From Burkholderiaceae bacterium (lineage in GTDB: Bacteria; Pseudomonadota; Gammaproteobacteria; Burkholderiales; Burkholderiaceae_E): a DNA stretch of 38,599 nucleotides. A program made the position numbers and the translations under genes. The notes beneath the pieces are model-generated. The model ran no database searches. It was not told where the DNA came from and worked only from the letters and a program-made list of their open reading frames with translations. The DNA is taken from contig JAHDYE010000006.1 of assembly GCA_023383035.1 (NCBI GenBank), positions 1-38,599 of the forward strand, given 5' to 3'. Of the stretch, positions 37,286-38,599 are shown piece by piece. Positions within the stretch are counted from its first letter, which is position 1; each line of letters opens with the position of its first letter.

Positions 37286-37440
37286 GCTTCGTTGCATCCG
37301 ATCCCGCAGGTGGAAGCAGCCACTCGGACGCTCGAGTCGGAATCGAGAAGGTGCCGGCATCAGATGGCGTAACCTGTTGTTGCATCATGTCTTTCTGGCA
37401 GAAATTTTACCGTCACGACGCTGCCGAACGGGCGCGGCGA

Positions 37441-37761
37441 TCAGTGTGCATCCGCCGTCTGCTCCATTGCTTCCTTCCACGGCCTGATCTTCGCGAGCGT
37501 CTTCGCAAGGCCGGCCTTCGCCACCTCGGTATCGTAGTCCGCCTGCAGGCGCAGCCACCATCCATCCGAGAGCCCGAAGAAGCGGCACAGCCGCAGATCG
37601 GTATCCGCAGTGATGGCGCGCTTGCCGGCGACGATCTCGCCGATGCGCTGCGCGGGCACGCCGATCTCCTTTGCCAGACGGTAGTTGCTCATGCTCAAGG
37701 GCTTGAGGAACTCCTCGGCGAGCATCTCGCCCGGCGACACCGGCTTAAGTTTCCTGGTCAT
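37441..37761 (-). CDS. higA: HigA-family antitoxin (XRE helix-turn-helix)
   Basis: A 106-residue protein with the HigA/VapI opening PVSPGEMLAEEFLKPLSMSN, a helix-turn-helix (YRLAKEIGVPAQRIGEIVAG and KRAITADTDLRLCRFFG) and an SDGWWLRLQADYD tail. HigA binds the HigB toxin and represses the operon. It starts 11 nt after the higB stop, the toxin-first order typical of higBA. Parts are nearly identical to the remnant at 24000-24120. Confidence 0.92.
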   Translation of the reverse strand: MTRKLKPVSPGEMLAEEFLKPLSMSNYRLAKEIGVPAQRIGEIVAGKRAITADTDLRLCRFFGLSDGWWLRLQADYDTEVAKAGLAKTLAKIRPWKEAMEQTADAH

Positions 37762-37772
37762 CTCGTCTTGCC

Positions 37773-38054
37773 TCAGTGATAGTCCACGATCTCGACGTCT
37801 TCGGCGTCGCTTCCCGTCCAGCGAAAGCAGATGCGGAACTGATCGTTGACCCGCACGCTCCACTGGCCCGCGCGATCGCCCTTCAGCTGCTCGAGTCGGT
37901 TGGCCGGCGGCGCGCGGAGGTCCTCGATGCGACGTGCGAGGTCGAGTTGCTTCAGCTTGCGCAGCGCCGGACGCTCGATGTTGGCAAAGCGCGCCACGCG
38001 CCGCAGCTGGGACAGTGCCTCGGTGTCGGCGCACTTGAACGTCCGGATCGCCAC
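37773..38054 (-). CDS. higB: HigB-family mRNA interferase toxin (RelE fold)
   Basis: A 93-residue RelE/HigB-type protein. It contains ALRKLKQLDLARRIEDLRAP, the NRLEQLKGDRAGQWSVRVN core and the C-terminal RICFRW...VDYH, which holds the basic and His residues of this ribosome-dependent RNase family. I chose the GTG at 38054 because a good promoter places the transcript start there; a TTG at 38090 is also in frame but lies in the -35 box. It is followed by higA. The module appears intact and is probably active. Confidence 0.88.
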   Translation of the reverse strand: MAIRTFKCADTEALSQLRRVARFANIERPALRKLKQLDLARRIEDLRAPPANRLEQLKGDRAGQWSVRVNDQFRICFRWTGSDAEDVEIVDYH

Positions 38055-38061
38055 AGGCAGA

Positions 38062-38099
38062 ATAATAACGCAGTGCGTGATTAACGACAAGCGTGATTA
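38062..38099 (-). promoter_or_regulatory. higBA promoter and operator
   Basis: On the minus strand, TTGTCG (38090-38085) and TATTAT (38067-38062) are exactly 17 bp apart. TAATAACGC-AGT-GCGTGATTA (38063-38083) is an inverted repeat with 8 of 9 pairs, covering the -10 box and spacer, and a third GCGTGATTA half-site lies at 38091-38099. The -10 box ends 7 nt before the higB GTG, so the transcript may be leaderless. HigA repression at this site is inference. Confidence 0.65.
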
Positions 38100-38102
38100 T
38101 CG

Positions 38103-38599
38103 ATGACCAGACACGCAGCATACAAGTGGGCGTTCGGGCCGCGTTTTCGCCGGCACTCCTTCGGCTGGCGCTCGCAACCAGCCGTGCAGCGGGTCAGGGA
38201 AGCTAGCGCCGAGATCCAGAAGGTTGCGAGGAAAGACCCGGCATTGGCCGCTGCCGGCGCGGTCCTATTCCTGGAGAGGGTGTCGCCTGCGCTCGAACAG
38301 GTCGACAGTTCCTCCGGCGCCATCGGCACCGCCGTCAATCACGCGATCGAGACCTGCGCGACGATCATCGCCGCCGCGCCGGTCGACGACCGAACGCGAG
38401 ATCAGTGGCTCGACCGGCTCTGGGAAGCGCATCAGAACGACGAGATCCCCTACATCGAACGGCTGGCCGACTACTGGGGCGAGCTTTGTGCATCGCAGAC
38501 GCGCGCTTCTGCTTGGGCCGACAGACTGATTGGCGCCGTCGAGAGCATGTGGGGTTCGAACCGGAAGCCCGGAGGCTACTTCCACGGCACGATCGCCTG
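38103..38599 (+). CDS. conserved hypothetical protein, 3' end outside window
   Basis: About 165 residues are visible, beginning MTRHAAYKWAFGPRFRRHSF, then RDPALAAAGAVLFLERVSP-type helical sequence and YIERLADYWGELCAS. I recognise this as a proteobacterial protein of unknown function, largely alpha-helical, with no signal peptide or catalytic motif in the visible part. It is divergent from higBA and starts 4 nt from the outermost HigA half-site, so it could share that control. Confidence 0.75.
   Translation, partial: MTRHAAYKWAFGPRFRRHSFGWRSQPAVQRVREASAEIQKVARKDPALAAAGAVLFLERVSPALEQVDSSSGAIGTAVNHAIETCATIIAAAPVDDRTRDQWLDRLWEAHQNDEIPYIERLADYWGELCASQTRASAWADRLIGAVESMWGSNRKPGGYFHGTIA

Larger units (their letters stand above)
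36803..37415. repeat. dispersed TTTACCGTCA motif, about eight copies
   Basis: Exact copies start at 36803, 36948 and 37406 on the plus strand and at 36899 on the minus strand (TGACGGTAAA). Near copies with one or two changes start at 36874, 36936, 37159 and 37171. Twice, a CCGTCA and a CCGCCA form pair up exactly 12 bp apart (36936/36948 and 37159/37171). The motif lies on both sides of the guaA-like repeat. Confidence 0.75.
36750..37440. other. gene-free, repeat-rich region resembling an attachment site
   Basis: No coding sequence is supportable in 690 bp. Two families of short repeats and the right guaA-like repeat are packed here, listed separately. The overall look is that of a recombinase attachment region with arm sites, or an iteron-type origin. 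No integrase or replication gene is visible in the window. Confidence 0.5.

Noticed and set aside
37018-37323. A minus-strand frame of 101 codons in the repeat-rich region, considered as an integrase relic
   Set aside because: No tyrosine-recombinase motif (R...HxxR...Y) could be found, and the composition follows the short repeats.
36750-37440. CRISPR array
   Set aside because: The repeats are only about 10 bp and irregularly spaced or directly tandem, without uniform spacers, and no cas gene is present.

Overview
The window looks like chromosomal DNA of a GC-rich betaproteobacterium, most likely Burkholderiales of the Bordetella/Achromobacter/Cupriavidus type. The reasons are strong GC3 coding bias, three Bug-type (TctC) solute receptors with a full TctAB transporter, a fused indolepyruvate:ferredoxin oxidoreductase, and a MocR/EamA divergent pair. 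The genus call is inference. No rRNA or tRNA gene was seen.

Left part, 1-12.4 kb: a minus-strand ArsR-rhodanese regulator followed by a partial MFS transporter; a DUF488 gene; a Rieske-FAD/NAD(P) oxidoreductase; a MocR regulator divergent from an EamA exporter, with a tandem 10-bp repeat between them; a 1615-residue Lhr-type helicase; and an Old-Yellow-Enzyme-type gene broken by an internal deletion.

Middle part, 12.8-24.0 kb: an IclR regulator followed by eight genes on the same strand with short gaps or 4-nt overlaps: enoyl-CoA hydratase-like, fused 2-oxoacid (indolepyruvate) oxidoreductase, Bug receptor, TctB, TctA, a second Bug receptor, a VOC protein and an FMN quinone reductase/nitronate monooxygenase-like protein. 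It reads as one import-plus-catabolism unit for an unknown organic acid that is processed through a 2-oxoacid and CoA thioesters.

24.0-27.8 kb: a deleted remnant of a HigBA toxin-antitoxin module, a LysR regulator, a decayed cupin gene, a kynureninase-like gene and an orphan Bug receptor.

28.2-37.1 kb: a defence island. It holds an AbiE pair (intact AbiEi antitoxin, AbiEii toxin cut to 125 residues) and a complete four-gene Wadjet locus, jetABCD, an SMC-type system known to restrict plasmids by cutting circular DNA. The island lies between two 17-bp near-identical direct repeats that read as the 3' end of a guaA-like gene on the minus strand (I-[K/E]-W-E-stop). The left repeat lies at the point where abiEii is truncated. 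The right repeat lies in a 690-bp gene-free stretch carrying at least eight TTTACCGTCA-like motifs and 10-bp GATAGAC/GAGATCTATC repeats. This resembles the attachment region of a tyrosine-recombinase element, although no integrase gene is visible.

Right end, 37.4-38.6 kb: an intact HigB-HigA module with a clear promoter/operator, homologous to the 24.0-kb remnant and in the same orientation, so 13 kb containing the Wadjet island is bracketed by HigBA copies. A divergent, partial conserved hypothetical gene runs off the window.
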